A stretch of 64,000 nucleotides of DNA from Ipomoea triloba (lineage: Eukaryota > Streptophyta > Magnoliopsida > Solanales > Convolvulaceae): assembly GCF_003576645.1 (NCBI RefSeq), contig NC_044919.1, forward strand, positions 31,819,899-31,883,898. Reading direction: 5' to 3'. The first letter of the stretch is position 1, and each line of letters begins with the position of its first letter. The notes under the pieces are model-generated. The model saw nothing but the letters and a program-made list of their open reading frames with translations. It was not told the DNA's origin and did not search any database. Made by a program: the position numbers and the translations under genes. Shown in pieces: positions 11,677 to 24,499 of this stretch.

Positions 11677-13415
11677 AAAAAAAGAAGAAGTATTTCAAGA
11701 TGATATTGCTATAAATAGTAGTTTCTGCATTCTCCTTGAATCTAACTATTTACAATTGTCTTATTGTTATACTCTCTTTTATAGACAAAATGTATGTACT
11801 CAAATTGATTCAAATCCTACACACACTTTGTTATTTGACAATCTATAATATTATATTTTTATATTTTTATATCTCAAGTTAAAAAAATCCGTCATCAAAT
11901 TTACAGAATTTGACCCTAACGTCATTGACTTTTTTTTTTTTTTTAATAAAATAAAAATTAGGTTGAAGCTAATTTTTTTTTTTAATCCCAAATCATAGGT
12001 ACGGTAGTGCTTAAATTGTTTATCCTAAGCCGATAACATGTTAGACTACACAAATTTAAAAAAAAAATGTTTGTCATAGATTTATACTTATAAAATCTTA
12101 AATTGTGGCTAGCCAACAACCTTCAACCACGCCATCACCTAGCATTACATGACAGATTCTACGTAAAATGGGAACATATTATTATTATTATTTTAATTTT
12201 AACTCATATTTCTTGATTTTGTTGGTACTATATTATAGACACCATGAATGCGATCTTAGATAGTGAGGAGATAAATCAAGACAATTTAGTTTCAAGAATT
12301 AGAATTAAATTGTACATTTTTAGGCACAAAAAATTTAACTCAAACTCTTAATATTCGTGACAGTAATCAAATCCATAAAAAAAACATAAGTTTTAAGTAA
12401 GACTTTCCATCCACTCGACTAATGCCCTTATATTCTTTCTTCGTTTTTCTATATGATATTTTGTGAGGTTGAAGCTGCAGGAAGGGTTCTTCGAGATTTA
12501 GTATGGTTGATGTGGACAGGCGAACCAACACGAAATTGTATGGAAGGGGTGAGATGCAACTGATAAAAAGACAACGAAGGATTATCTTCCTTGGAAGCCG
12601 TAAAAGAGCAGAGTTCAAACGTTGCCATTTTTAAGGTCAGGCATGGTTTTCACACTTAGCTTAAGTGGATTCAAGAAGAGGATCGGAGGGTATGCTGTCC
12701 TTTTACTGCTAATCTAACGAACCCCACTAAGATCACAGTTCTTGGCTCCATCTGCCATTAAAACCACCGAGCTCATAAAAAAGTTTATTGGATTATGGGT
12801 CCGACCACTCCTTAACCTGTTGTCGGGTCATGGGTTCAATATGGAAGCTTCTGTTGCAATCCGTTTTTATATGCTTTATTTTTTTGTTTGCACTCGAGTT
12901 TTGGTTAGACTTAAATCGGGGTTGGAAGAATTCTTCCAGCTCGTTGTTTGGTCATGAGTTTTATACAAATTGTGATTATTACAGGAGTTTCGTGGAAAAT
13001 AAAAAAATCTTTATCGGATTTGAAGCGATGACTTAAGCCTCTTTCTTATTCTTGTTATTTTAATATTATCTCATATCAAGATAAGACGGACCTCATCAGG
13101 TGTGGAGTCTAAAATAAGTAGGTAAGATAAGTTAGGACTTACTTGCGTTACAGACTAATCTGTACAATAATTTGCTTCACGATGGATATGAAAACACATA
13201 CACATATCTGATTCTACTGAATCAACTTGCATATTTATAACACGTCCAATATGAAAGAAAGTTCCCTTGTGTATTTTTCTATTAATCTTTTTAATAGCCA
13301 ATTGCGAGTCGCTCTCAACCATCACATTTTAATAACTCTTAATCTAAATTATACTAAAACCCTTATAAGACGCGCATTGTGCGGTGCCAAGATTCACTAT
13401 TGTCCCACTATTGCC
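11677..13415. other. Intergenic, no gene seen
   Basis: AT-rich. The segment 12400-13040 is somewhat less AT-rich and has short open frames on both strands, but none with a recognisable domain or splice-linked continuation. Confidence 0.45.
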
Positions 13416-13520
13416 AACAATTTGAACATGAGAAGTTTAATTTTTGCAAAGTCTTTTATAATATTTATAAGCTCAAACTCAAAATTTTACAATAATTAAA
13501 CTTCTCATGTTCAAATTGTT
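13416..13520. repeat. Perfect 27-bp inverted repeat with 51-base loop
   Basis: Left arm 13416-13442 starts AACAATTTGAACATG; right arm 13494-13520 is its exact reverse complement. The RNA could form a long perfect hairpin. Origin (foldback MITE or small-RNA hairpin) is open. Confidence 0.85.
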
Positions 13521-14717
13521 AGTTAAATGTATTAATTTAAAAAATATAATAATCATATATGTGACGGCAACCTATCTTATAAACAAATGGCTAATTAAGA
13601 CTAGGTATTAGTTTGGAGAGGTGAATGGTCAATTATATTGGCCAATGTCTTATGTCATAGGCAGCAGCTGCAAGAATTGGCCCGTGACCTTTACTCTAGC
13701 TACTTGCTGATTAAATTAATCCCTACATACATTTCTATATATAATTCAAAATTATCATATACCACTACAATATGGAATTACAACTAATTATTTGTATACT
13801 ATAATTCATTACAACCAATTCATTGCATACAAAGTCAGTTGGTTGATCTGGGATAGATATATAGAGCAATGCAATTCGATTGATTACTACAAAAATACAA
13901 ATGAATAAGTAAGAATGAGAGTATAAGATATCTACTGAACATGATCGACTAAGCTAGTGAGAAGGTCACCTCTTTTGAACAGAATTAGTTTAGTTATTGT
14001 ATGTTTTATTACAATAAGTCTGTCTAAGTCATAATGACAAGCGACAAGTGGGTTTATGTGGGCTGGAGGGATGATGCGGTCAATCCGTCAGTCTATTCAA
14101 CTATCTCAATTAGACAACGTGCCAACCTGCAATCCCAATAACTAGCCAGTCTAGTCTAGCTAGTAAGTAGTAACCTTTTAGATGTAGACTTTCTCATCAG
14201 TTCATCTTATCAACCGATTAACAACTTGCCCAGTTAATAAATACAAAATTTTACTGTTTTAATTATTGGGCTACTTGAACTATCCTATAATCCAATGATA
14301 TAGAAGTTGAAATATAAATGTAGGGATTTTTCATATAATTTGAGGGCAGAAACCAGGGCAGATCAGATGAGAAGAGCTTCATCATCAATCAAGCTTGCAG
14401 ACAAAACCAAAAAGCAAGTGTATACATGCAACTGGTTAAGGATTAATCAACCATCGTATTCCTTTGTCCTTAATTAATCAATTAATTAACACTACTACCA
14501 ATCAATGGACTCACCATCCTTGTCACCCTTCTCTACTTTCACCCTCCCTTTCTTTTGTTTCAAGATTTGTCAAAATCATGAACCTTTATATTTTTAAAAG
14601 TTTGATGTATTATACTCCATTAGGACATCCCTAGTCCCTAGTGCCTAGTGGGAATACTGGAACATCACATCTATCTTTAATTTTTCTTTGACTATTTACA
14701 CTTTCTGCTTCAATAGG

Positions 14718-14767
<50 letters not shown>

Positions 14768-16440
14768 ACATATACTATATTGTAACAGAGTCAATAGCTT
14801 TGTCTCTAGTTGATAAAGGATCACGAGGATTCTTTAATTTAGACAAGAAAATTCAGTCTTGTGATCGGCTCAAATCAAGAAAACTAATAGACAGCTCTCA
14901 CGGAAAGTCGAACTTTAAACTTTGTAATTATCAAGTCGACTATCCAATTAACTTGGTGGGGTTACCATATTTCTAGTCGATTCTAACATTATATATTCTT
15001 GTAAATTTTTCGTGTAATTATATTTTTCATGTAATTTTTTTTGAGGAATATTTTTCATGTAATTAGTTCTAAATAACTTTTGTAATTTCTCTTAAAAAAT
15101 GGGATTTAGTCTCTACGTTTGAGATATAAAAACAATGAGATCTTTGGAATGCCTAGATTTGTTCAAAGTATTCATGTACTATTCAATATTCATATTACAT
15201 GCATGTTCGTTCAAATGGGAGCATGTGAACGTTATTAATTTAATATTTTCTTTAAAAATATTTATATGGGTGTATAAAAAAATACAAGGTCCAAGTAAAG
15301 TGGTTAAGACAAATTTATCATAGATAATAAAAAATAATAATGATGCCAAATTATATTGTTAATCTTGTTTTAATTTACAGGCCAATGAAGATGTAAATCG
15401 AGTCAATCTAGTTCTAATATTAGACATTAAATTACATACTTTTGCACACAAAGGAACCGAACTCAAACCCAAACCCTCAATATTCATGACAATGATCAAA
15501 CTCTCACCTGGTCGGTTGCTAAAAGCAAGCTTTAAGTGATGCTTTGCATCCAGTAAATAAATATCTTGGGGACATAAATATTTATCTTAATATACTAAAG
15601 ATTCATTTTTAATGTAATATAGGTTAATTTTTAAGTAGCTAGTATACTAAAAATGAGCATACCACACTAAAAATTAACGTTTAAAGAAAAATAAACAAGT
15701 AATACACTAAAAATAATATTTCAATTGAAACTTGTTGAAGTTTAATTGCCTAATTATATTTTTCTAATAGTTGGATAACTTATTTTTTATTTCAATTTTA
15801 ATCACTAGATAAAGCTTGGTGAGAAACTGAGAATGGTATAATTGGAGCAGCTATTTTATCCATTTTATAGTGAATTGGCCATGTTGTCATTAGTTGACCA
15901 TAATATAGGACTTTATATGAAGATATAATATACTAATATTTGATATTAAAAGTCCATGCAAATAATATTATTCTTTTCACCATAATATTATTGGAGCAGT
16001 AATTATGAGAGTGAGACGATCAGGTCAAACAACTTATGGCCAACTAATTTGGGCTAATTCAGCATATACATACATATATATTATTCCACCGTACCAGAAC
16101 CACCATATACACAACTAATCCACAAATAATTATTACTATCATCAAGAAAATTTACATATGATTTAACAATTGCTTTTAGAGAAAATATGTTATAATAAAA
16201 TTATAGTGCGTATAAAATAAAATTTAATAGCATATCTCAATGTAATAAGACTATTGTATGTATAATGTTAAATGAAACTGTAGTTGATATAAAATGAAAT
16301 TTTAATTAAGTTGAAATGAGATTACAATGCATTTAAAATAAAATTAAATAGGTTATACAAACAGAATTAATTAAGCCGTTTCTTTTATCGACCATGATCC
16401 ACAGTAAAATTTGCCTTATTATTTTTGAATTGGACAAAAA
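13521..16440. other. Intergenic, repeats only
   Basis: Contains a (TA)n tract at 14722-14765 and, at about 14880-14970, a decayed reversed SINE (box-B-like region with CGAACTTT). Otherwise AT-rich DNA with no gene that I can support. Confidence 0.45.
14722..14765. repeat. (TA)n microsatellite
   Basis: Uninterrupted TA tract of about 44 bp. Confidence 0.95.
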
Positions 16441-16472
16441 TATCCCATATAAAACATGGAGAATGTTTTTAG

Positions 16473-16490
16473 CACGTGAGACGGCACGTG
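16473..16490. promoter_or_regulatory. Paired G-boxes (CACGTG) upstream of the receptor pseudokinase
   Basis: CACGTG at 16473-16478 and again at 16485-16490, 12 bp apart and about 510 bp upstream of the ATG, close to the presumed transcription start. G-boxes are bound by bZIP and bHLH factors. The match is exact; use in the plant is inferred. Confidence 0.45.
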
Positions 16491-16995
16491 GTTTCCATAC
16501 TGGGATCTCGGACGGCGGCGCCATTATAAGAATTGAAGAGGGAAAGTGAAGAAGAATCAGAGATGTATCCATGGAGAAAGGGGAGCTGCCACTGAGTCCA
16601 ATGATCAAACAAACATCCCACCGATTCTCTTTCACTCTCATCGCCGATTAATTCAATTCATTGCCCAGTTGCATTCACCTCCAAATATTTTCTCTCTCCT
16701 CGCCGCTTTCCAGTAAGTTTCCTTCAATTCATACGCCGTCGTCACCGATTTTTCCGACGCGTTTTCTTCACTACTCGCCCATAATAGCTTGCGCTTTAAC
16801 AAACCCCACTCGTTTCCATTGTATTCATATATGTTTTTTTAATCACTTTTGTTCTCATTTGATCCACCACCTTATTATATTCCGTTGAACGAGTATTACT
16901 ACTGCTGTATATTATATTTTAATCGAAGCAGATTCTTCATTTTTTGCTAATTTTTGTAAGCTGTTCGTCTGAATTTGTGCTGTTATGGTAAGAAA

Positions 16996-19900
16996 ATGGA
17001 TGTAAAATGGAGATGGATGAGCTGTTTCGAGCTTCGTTTAGCAACAACGTTTGTACTGTTCTGCGTTTTTCATCATAATCTCGGTTTGTGTTGGTCGCCC
17101 AACAGCGAAGGTTTGGTCCGAAATCTTAAATTTGTTAGTAGCTTTAGAGAGGGATTTGGTTTGATCAAGTGTGAACGTTGATTGCAGGATTGGCGCTGTT
17201 GAGGTTTAAGGAAAGAGTGATTGAAGATCCGTTTGGGGCGCTTTCAAGCTGGAAGTATAATGGCGATGGGGATTTGAATCCGTGTTGCTGGTTTGGGGTT
17301 GAGTGTTCGGATGGGAAAGTTGTAACGTTGTGAGTGATTCCTCTGATACGATGATCCATGTTTTCTTGTCCCTGATCATGATATTAAGGATTGAATGTAT
17401 ATATGTTTATAACTGCAGAAATTTGAGAGATCTTCAGCTTGGAGGGACTTTGGCACCTGAGCTTTCAAAGCTCACATATATTCAAGTCATGTAAGGATAT
17501 CTTCTCATGAATCATGGTCTTAAAATTAGCTTAGTTATGTGCCAGCCGAAGCAGCCTATTGGCCTTCTTGGTTTGAGGCAGTTAGCTATGGCCCGCTATG
17601 GATAACCTAAAATGGTTTATCTTCTTGTGCTCCTTTGTCGACTAAGGTCACAAGGCGTGTTTCAGGATAATTGTGAATTTCTCTCGTCATGAAAAAAAGT
17701 TAGCTTAGTTATGCAGTCAGTCTGATTCTTAGCTCATATCTGCAGAATTTTACGCAACAATTCATTTACTGGAATCATTCCGAAAGATATTGGAGAACTG
17801 AAGGCACTGGAAGTGTTGGATTTGGGGCACAATAACTTTAGTGGCCAATTTCCCATAGATCTTGGCAATAACTTCTCCTTGTCAATCCTGTGAGTTGATC
17901 CTTCAAGGAGCTAAGGTAGTATTAAAGGCTATATAGCTTTTGATGGTTTTATGTAACTCGTGTTCCATGGTTATGATTTGCAGTCTGTTGGACAACAACA
18001 AATATATTGGAAGCACAGCACCCGAAATTCATGAACTTGGAATCCTTTCTGAGTCTCAAGTGGATGAAAGCCTTCTAAGTGGTGCTGCTGAAATGGCTAA
18101 CTGCAAAGAGCAGCCTTGTTTCTGGTGAATGATGTAGATTAGTTTTAAGAAATCCTTTATGAGCCTCAATTCTTTGAGTTCATTGCTAGTTATAGCCAGA
18201 AAAGTTAATTTTCAGAGGTTGATTGAATGGTAGATTACATTAAATGGTTCTTCTTCATAGACTTTAGATTGTCTGAGAGTGATGTGTTGTGGATTGTAAT
18301 GTTGAACAGGGCAGAGAGGAAACCCGGGGACCAAGGTCTGCGCAGGATTTTGCAGGCTACTGGATCATTTGGTCCTACAAGAAATAAGAGATCTACACGG
18401 GGTAGAAGGAATTCCAGATCATTGTCTCCATCTCCATCGCCACAGCCATCCTTTTCTGCAGCTCCAATTTCTTCCCCCATTGCAGCACCGTTATCATCTA
18501 TATCAGTTCCTCCCTCAATCCCCATGTCTGTATCTCCTTCCCCGTCTGAATTTTCCGTCCCTTCACCAGCTCCTTCATTTCCAAAAAGTCCAGCTCCAAA
18601 GCCTTCTGTAGGTCCAGAAGTTGTTTCCAGGCCACAGCACACCTCTTCTGTCTCACTTCCTCCCGCTCCTTCCCCGAGTGAAGCTCCAAAATATGCAAAA
18701 AACTTCAGACGTTATATGGTTTATGTATTAGGTGGTATAGCTGGGGCAATTGTACTAGTAGTCATTGGATCCCTTATGTATTTCTTTTGCCGAAATAATA
18801 AGGTTGTTACTGTTAAACCATGGGCAACGGGGCTTAGTGGACAGCTGCAGAAAGCATTTGTTACAGGTTAGTTCTCGCTCCCCACAAAGAACGTATTAGG
18901 ATCTCTAGACATCAAATCTTGATCAATTTGTTATATTGCAGGTGTGCCAAAGCTCCAAAGATCAGAACTTGAGACGGCCTGTGAAGATTTCAGTAACATA
19001 ATTGGCTCTCTGCCGAATGGCACAGTTTACAAAGGCACCCTTTCGAGTGGCGTTGAAATAGCAGTGACAGCAACTGCTGCAAGGTCAGGTGGAGATTGGT
19101 CAGAGAATGTGGAAACTCAGTTCAGAAACAAGGCATGTCATTATGTCAAGTAACCCGAATGTTCTTGAAATGATTTGAAGGTTATAAATTGCTGAAATTT
19201 CATTACTTTCGTTTGTTTTCAGATCGACACCTTATCGAAAATAAACCACAAGAACTTTGTGAACCTTATTGGATATTGCAAAGAGGAAAATCCCTTCACA
19301 AGGATGATGGTGTTTGAGTACGCCCCGAATGGGACACTCTTCGAACATCTGCATAGTAAGTTGTCTGTTAATTCCCATGTTTCTGTCATTTGTTTGACAA
19401 ACCTCAACTAATGTGAATCCTGGCTGTCTGCAGTTAAGGAATCCGAGCACTTGGATTGGTCAATGCGGCTGCGAATAGCAATGGGCATTGCTTACTGCCT
19501 TGAGTATATGTACCAGCTTAACCCTCCCATAGTTCACAGAAACCTGCAATCTTCTTCTGTTTACCTAACAGAAGACTATGCAGCAAAGTTATCAGATTTC
19601 AACTTCTGGAATGAAGTGATTGCAGCAAAGAAAGGGGCATCAGAGCCATCAGATCTTCCATCATCTGATGAAGATGAAGACTGCATTTTTAGCTTTGGGT
19701 TGATACTATTTGAGATGATTACCGGTAAACTTCTTCCATATTCTGATGGGAATGGCTCCCTTGAAAACTGGGTAACAGGCTGCTTGAAGGAAGGGAAGCG
19801 ACACACAGAAATGGTGGATCCTACACTGAAATCGTACGGTGAGAAAGAGCTCGAGAAACTGTTTGCTCTGATGAAAGATTGCATCCTCTCAGACCCAACA

Positions 19901-20032
19901 CAAAGACCAGCTGTGAAAGAGGTTGTTTCCAGGTTGAAGGAGATCACAGCTATGGGTCCTGATGGTGCAATGCCAAAAACTTCGCCTCTTTGGTGGGCTG
20001 AGCTCGAGATTTTATCCACTGATTCAATCTAA
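16996..20032 (+). CDS. LRR receptor-like pseudokinase, MRH1 / MALE DISCOVERER type, 9 exons, 697 aa
   Basis: Exons: 16996-17110, 17188-17329, 17419-17490, 17746-17889, 17984-18124, 18310-18866, 18942-19132, 19223-19355, 19434-20032 (2094 nt). Order: signal peptide (residues 1-33), LRRNT with CCWFGVEC, about three LRRs ([41 protein letters not shown]), a Ser/Pro-rich stem, one TM helix (about 340-362), then a kinase-like domain (about 400-680). Catalytic residues are missing: VAIK Lys is T433, HRD is HRN (533-535), DFG is DFN (553-555). It therefore probably signals through partners, as proposed for this family in root-hair and pollen-tube growth. Intron 7 starts with GC. A leader intron is plausible (donor at 16713, acceptor at 16931). 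The gene is convergent with the ETO1-like gene. Confidence 0.9.
17540..17695 (+). repeat. 5'-truncated SINE in intron 3 of the pseudokinase gene
   Basis: Shares GCAGCCTATTGGCCTTCTTG, TTTATCTTCTTGTG and GTCACAAGGCG blocks with the full SINE at 35235-35455 and with the reversed one in the farnesol kinase gene; the box A/B head is missing. Confidence 0.6.
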
Positions 20033-21160
20033 GACGGTTTAAATTACAGCAAAACTCACCTTAACCAATCTCCAGACCTCGTAAAAAGAGTCTCACGCCT
20101 ATGCCATGAGACTACAAAGTCATCCGCCCATGTTGTCATTCTTATTGTTATTATTACTGTTATTATTTTTAACCTTTTGATTCCCCTCCCCTGCCAACTT
20201 GACTCCATCAAGAATGGTGCTGATTGATTGATTCTTTAACCTGTTATGTGTATATATATATATGTATCTGTAATGGGTTCTTTACCATCTGTATTTCAGT
20301 GTGCTGTCTATATAGAATTCTCTGCAATGTAACCAATGCCATTAATTTTTCTTCCTCAAGCTTTCCACTAAACAATATCATATGTAAGAACAGACAACCT
20401 CAGCTAAGTTGGACAAGTCTAACTCTCAACAGGAGTGAGTCTATTAAAGCTGGTCAAAAACAACCTAGATTGATTTACTTCTTTGTGATCCTTTACCAAT
20501 TAACATCACAAGACAGAACTTACCCAGTACACATTTTTAAATAGTGATCGTAAATTTTCAGCGTTCACTCAAAAAAAAAAAAAAAAAAAATCCTATGTAG
20601 AATCAGCCTCTCTGGCATAGTTGGAAAGTAAGTAAAAAGTCCTGTGTAATCACATGGAAATCTGCAAATTGTGATGACAAATGCCAGAGAGGTCTGTCAT
20701 CTGTGCCATTAAGTTGTAGCAGTACTAAACTTGTTCAGCAAACAATAATAAAGTCTTGTGAAACATGAATGAAACTTTCAAGAAAAATGTAGAGCAGAAA
20801 ATTTGAGCACTTCTTGATTATCTGTTTGAAAGGATCAATGATGTTCACAATGAGACAGATCCACAAAATTGATTGTTTACCGTGGGAACATTTCATGTGA
20901 TATTTGTTTGCCGTGAAATGCTTTTTTTTGGATCAACTACATTACCCCCATTGTCAGGATCCTAAGCAATCATGTAATGCTGCAACAGATATGAGATATG
21001 TACACACTCCATTTTCTTCGCACCCCAACAGATACCTTCATTGTAATATAAGTTATCACCAACCTTGCAACTGAATGATCAAACGACAAGCCAATTTTCT
21101 GAAGAGTCAAGTCGAGGGTAAATCCCGAGTGGATCCTTTTTCGCCCCTGAACCGAAGTGA
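20033..21160. other. Convergent intergenic region with SINE remnant
   Basis: Holds the 3' UTRs of the pseudokinase (+) and the ETO1-like gene (-). A decayed SINE tail at about 20445-20590 (CCTAGATTGATTTACTTCTT, then CACTCAAAAA) ends in a poly-A run. No further gene seen. Confidence 0.55.
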
Positions 21161-24100
21161 TCATCCCAGACCGGCTGGATTGTAGAAAGAAGCGCATACT
21201 TTATGCTGAGTGGTGGCTTTGTTTCGTGTGCGGTGGTAGAGATCTAGGGTGTCTTTATGGCTGGGATCCAAGCAGAGTGCTGCTTCGCAATCTTGGAGAG
21301 CCGAGGTGTAATCGCTCATGGACTCGTGGAATGCAGCTCGGAGATTGAGCATTTGCAGGTCGGGTTTGAAAGATACCGCTCTTGTAAGCTCCTCTACTGC
21401 TTCGGTTTCCCTTTGGTCATCCATAAGCACTGATGCATGGCATTGCAAATATTAGAAAAAGGGAAAAAGAAGTAATGAACGAGTGAACAAGTGAACGAAT
21501 ATTATATGGTCCGACTTCCTAATACCTAGGCAAAAGTAAGGGAAATAGATACTACCTGCTGCTCTGTATCTGTATGGGTAAGTCCTCAAAGGATCCAATT
21601 GTGTTGCCATGCTGAGATCGCTATTTGCCATGTCCCGATCGCAATATTCTGATCGTTTCTCATAAGCCGAAGCCTTGTTTTGTGCCTTCTCTATAAGCTT
21701 TGTCATTTCATCATAAGCAGCTTTCCTATCGTTTTTGAGATAATAAACGCGTGCTAAGCCTTGATGAGCTCTCGTATGCTTGATTTCGAGGGCACTGACG
21801 TAACAGTCTGCTGCAAGATCCAGCTTACCGCAATCCACATAGATACTTCCGAGATTATTAAGTGCCTGCCAAATAAACATACAAAACATGAAAAACGCAA
21901 CTGGACACACATCAAAACAAGGGAATGTTGGAATGGACGTACTTGTCCCTTACGAAGACCATCCGACGGACATCTGAGGGCCTCCTCCAACAGTTGGATC
22001 ACATACGATGAAGATTCAGAATCCAAAGTCGTATCTGCTAGAGCATATGCTTTAAGAAAGAAGGCCTCAAATGATCTCTGGAGAGATATTGACTCCTCGG
22101 CCTTAGAAAGCGCTTCTTTACGGTGTCCTGTGTCATATAAAATCCATCCTTCATACACTAGTCGTTCATACTTCGAGCTAGAATGATTGAGAGCCAATCT
22201 CAAGCTGCGCATTGCAGCTTTTTGACAGTTCAACCTACAATTCGATGTCGGTATGTTATTGGCAATTAATAGCATCAGTGATATCAACAATAAACATTTA
22301 TTAGCGTTTTTTCGTAAAGTGCAATAAACAGAAATATTATAATAAAATTTCATCCATATTTCAAAATTTAGAGTGTACAGCATACGGTGGCAACTAAAGA
22401 GGAAATTAATATGAAGATTTATCTAAAATGATTTACCTCAATAGAAGTAAAGATTGCCGAAATCGTAAGACACTTTTCCCGGGATCATTTAGTAGCATCT
22501 GATGTATTACGGACAACGAACCAATATCATCAACAGAAGACCATCGGTCATAAAGCTGCATCCAGCAATCAGCGGGACTCCATTGTTGAACATGCAGACC
22601 GAGGAGTTCGAGCAAGTGGTCAGCTCTCATTTTCCCGGAAAACATCATATAATTTGGCTCCAATGTTAACAATGCCCGAATATCTCTGATGGCAGATTTG
22701 TAATCCTCAATAACAATAAAGCACCAAGCCCGCAGTTCAAGGCAGTCGAGAGAGACCTTAAACCCAAGAATTCTATTTATCTCTGAGATGGCAGCCTCAA
22801 TCTGATTCTCTTCCACCATTGCCACAGCTCTGTATTTATATGGAAAAGAAAGCGTGGGATCCAATTTAGTGGCATCGTCCAAATCCAAAATCTTTTGTTT
22901 GCCAAGATTGTACAAAGAACGCTCTTGATACATCCACCCCGTGGCTTTATACGTCGAGATCATACCATCAATTATCTCGTAAGATGAAAACCGTTGCCCT
23001 TGTTTGTACTTAGTCCGCGCAATACCTACAGCAGAATAGCCATGGCCAACTTCGACTGCTGCCTCAAAGCAACATTGAGCTTCTTTATAATCCTTCCTTT
23101 CGAACAACACGCAACCTAACTGATGGAACGCAATGGCCTTTTGCCACCTCTCGCTCGCACATTCTCTCAATCTCTCCAACAACATAACCGTTATTTTCGA
23201 TGCCATATTATCCTCCATAGCAACCTGGCTAAGGAAATAATACAACAGAAACGAAGCATGCCCCACCGTCCCCAATCTCTCCTTAGCCTCAGCGCTACAA
23301 AAGATATTCAAAACTTTCGAATTGTACAAGTATCCCGGGAGCTCTCGAAGTATCACCTGCAAGCAAGAAGCTGCCAGAAGCTTTGCTCGCTCCTCCAAAG
23401 CATAATCAATAAGAACCAATGCCTCATCGATATCGGACACCAATGAAGCTAAATAACTATCACAACAAGATTTCATTTCCTCACAACAGAACCTATTTGC
23501 AAAAGAAAGCATCTCTAGAACTATACTCGGTGAACAAGTATCTAATCTTCCTATCCTACTAAACATTTCCACAGCTTTCATTCCATCCACAGATATCCCA
23601 ATAAAGGTGAAATCAATTCTTTCATTCTTAGACTCCATGAAATTACCATACAACATAGCTTTCAAAGGAATGGAGAGAGCAGCAATTTTACCTCTGAGAC
23701 AGGTAATCACCTCATTGCCAATGCAGAAACTCACTTCCCCATCCTTTTCGTCTGGTCTATGGAAAATATTACCATCTGAGATGCTTAGATCACAGGCCTG
23801 ATTCTGTGATTGGTAACAATTGCAATGGGCAAAAACCGAATCCGGATCATACCCATGAATCAAAGCAGACTTGGGGCATTCAATGATTCTTCCAATGCAA
23901 TCTAGAGAAGATTTTCCCACCATCTCGTCTTCTCTTCTCTCATATCTCAACCACGCCGATAAAACCACCTTGGAATGCACGTCAACGGCGTGTTGACGAG
24001 CGGATTGGAGGCACCGCCGGAGCAATTTCGGATCACCCAGATTACACAGCACCGAAAACTGCTCCAAATACACCCAAAACTTCCCAAAATCCGGACTTTT

Positions 24101-24499
24101 CTCGACCCGGCGGTAGAGCCCCGCTAGGGATTCGACGAAATCAACGGGCTTGAGAAACGGGTCAATGGGCGGCTCAAGCGACGCAGTAGTGGGGAGCCCA
24201 TACGGCATCAGCGTCTCCGCCGCGGATAACGACACGATCTCTAGCGAGTCCGACAGGATGGAGTTAATCGTGGGATGGCCCTGATGATGCCGGTACACCT
24301 TGCCGCCGCCGCTAGTGGAAGTTTCCGACGGGTTAAAAGCGTGGACTTGGATCGTCTTGCACCGGTCCTTCAGCTTGAAACTCCGCATACTACTGGAGAT
24401 TTGATGAACAGAGTACTGACGAAATAGATTCACAAATCTCGACTTTGAAACACTGTTGTCTCCTTGTTTGACTTCATTCTCAGGCCCTGAAGTAGACAT
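21161..24499 (-). CDS. ETO1-like BTB/TPR protein (CUL3 adaptor for ACC synthases), 4 exons, 977 aa
   Basis: Exons 22437-24499, 21943-22234, 21556-21865, 21161-21429; phases agree and total 2934 nt. The N-terminus (MRSFKLKDRCKTIQVHAFNP from residue 38) matches the ETO1 family; that internal Met is an alternative start, since the first ATG (24499) adds 37 residues. The BTB domain spans about 255-355 (SFCIGNEVITCLRGKIAALS onwards); TPR-type helices follow to the end (HQLGCVLFERKDYKEAQCCF, LNNLGSIYVDCGKLDLAADC, ALCLDPSH). In this family BTB binds CUL3 and the TPRs bind type-2 ACC synthases, promoting their degradation and so limiting ethylene synthesis. By gene neighbourhood it corresponds best to Arabidopsis EOL2. 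The longest frame extends upstream of the ATG only through a non-ATG codon. Confidence 0.92.

Noticed and set aside
12367..13036. Short open frames on both strands in a less AT-rich stretch
   Set aside because: No domain, no splice partners, no codon pattern; not enough for a gene call.
18235..18642. Antisense frame of 135 residues in pseudokinase exon 6
   Set aside because: Mirror of the Ser/Pro-rich repeat coding sequence.
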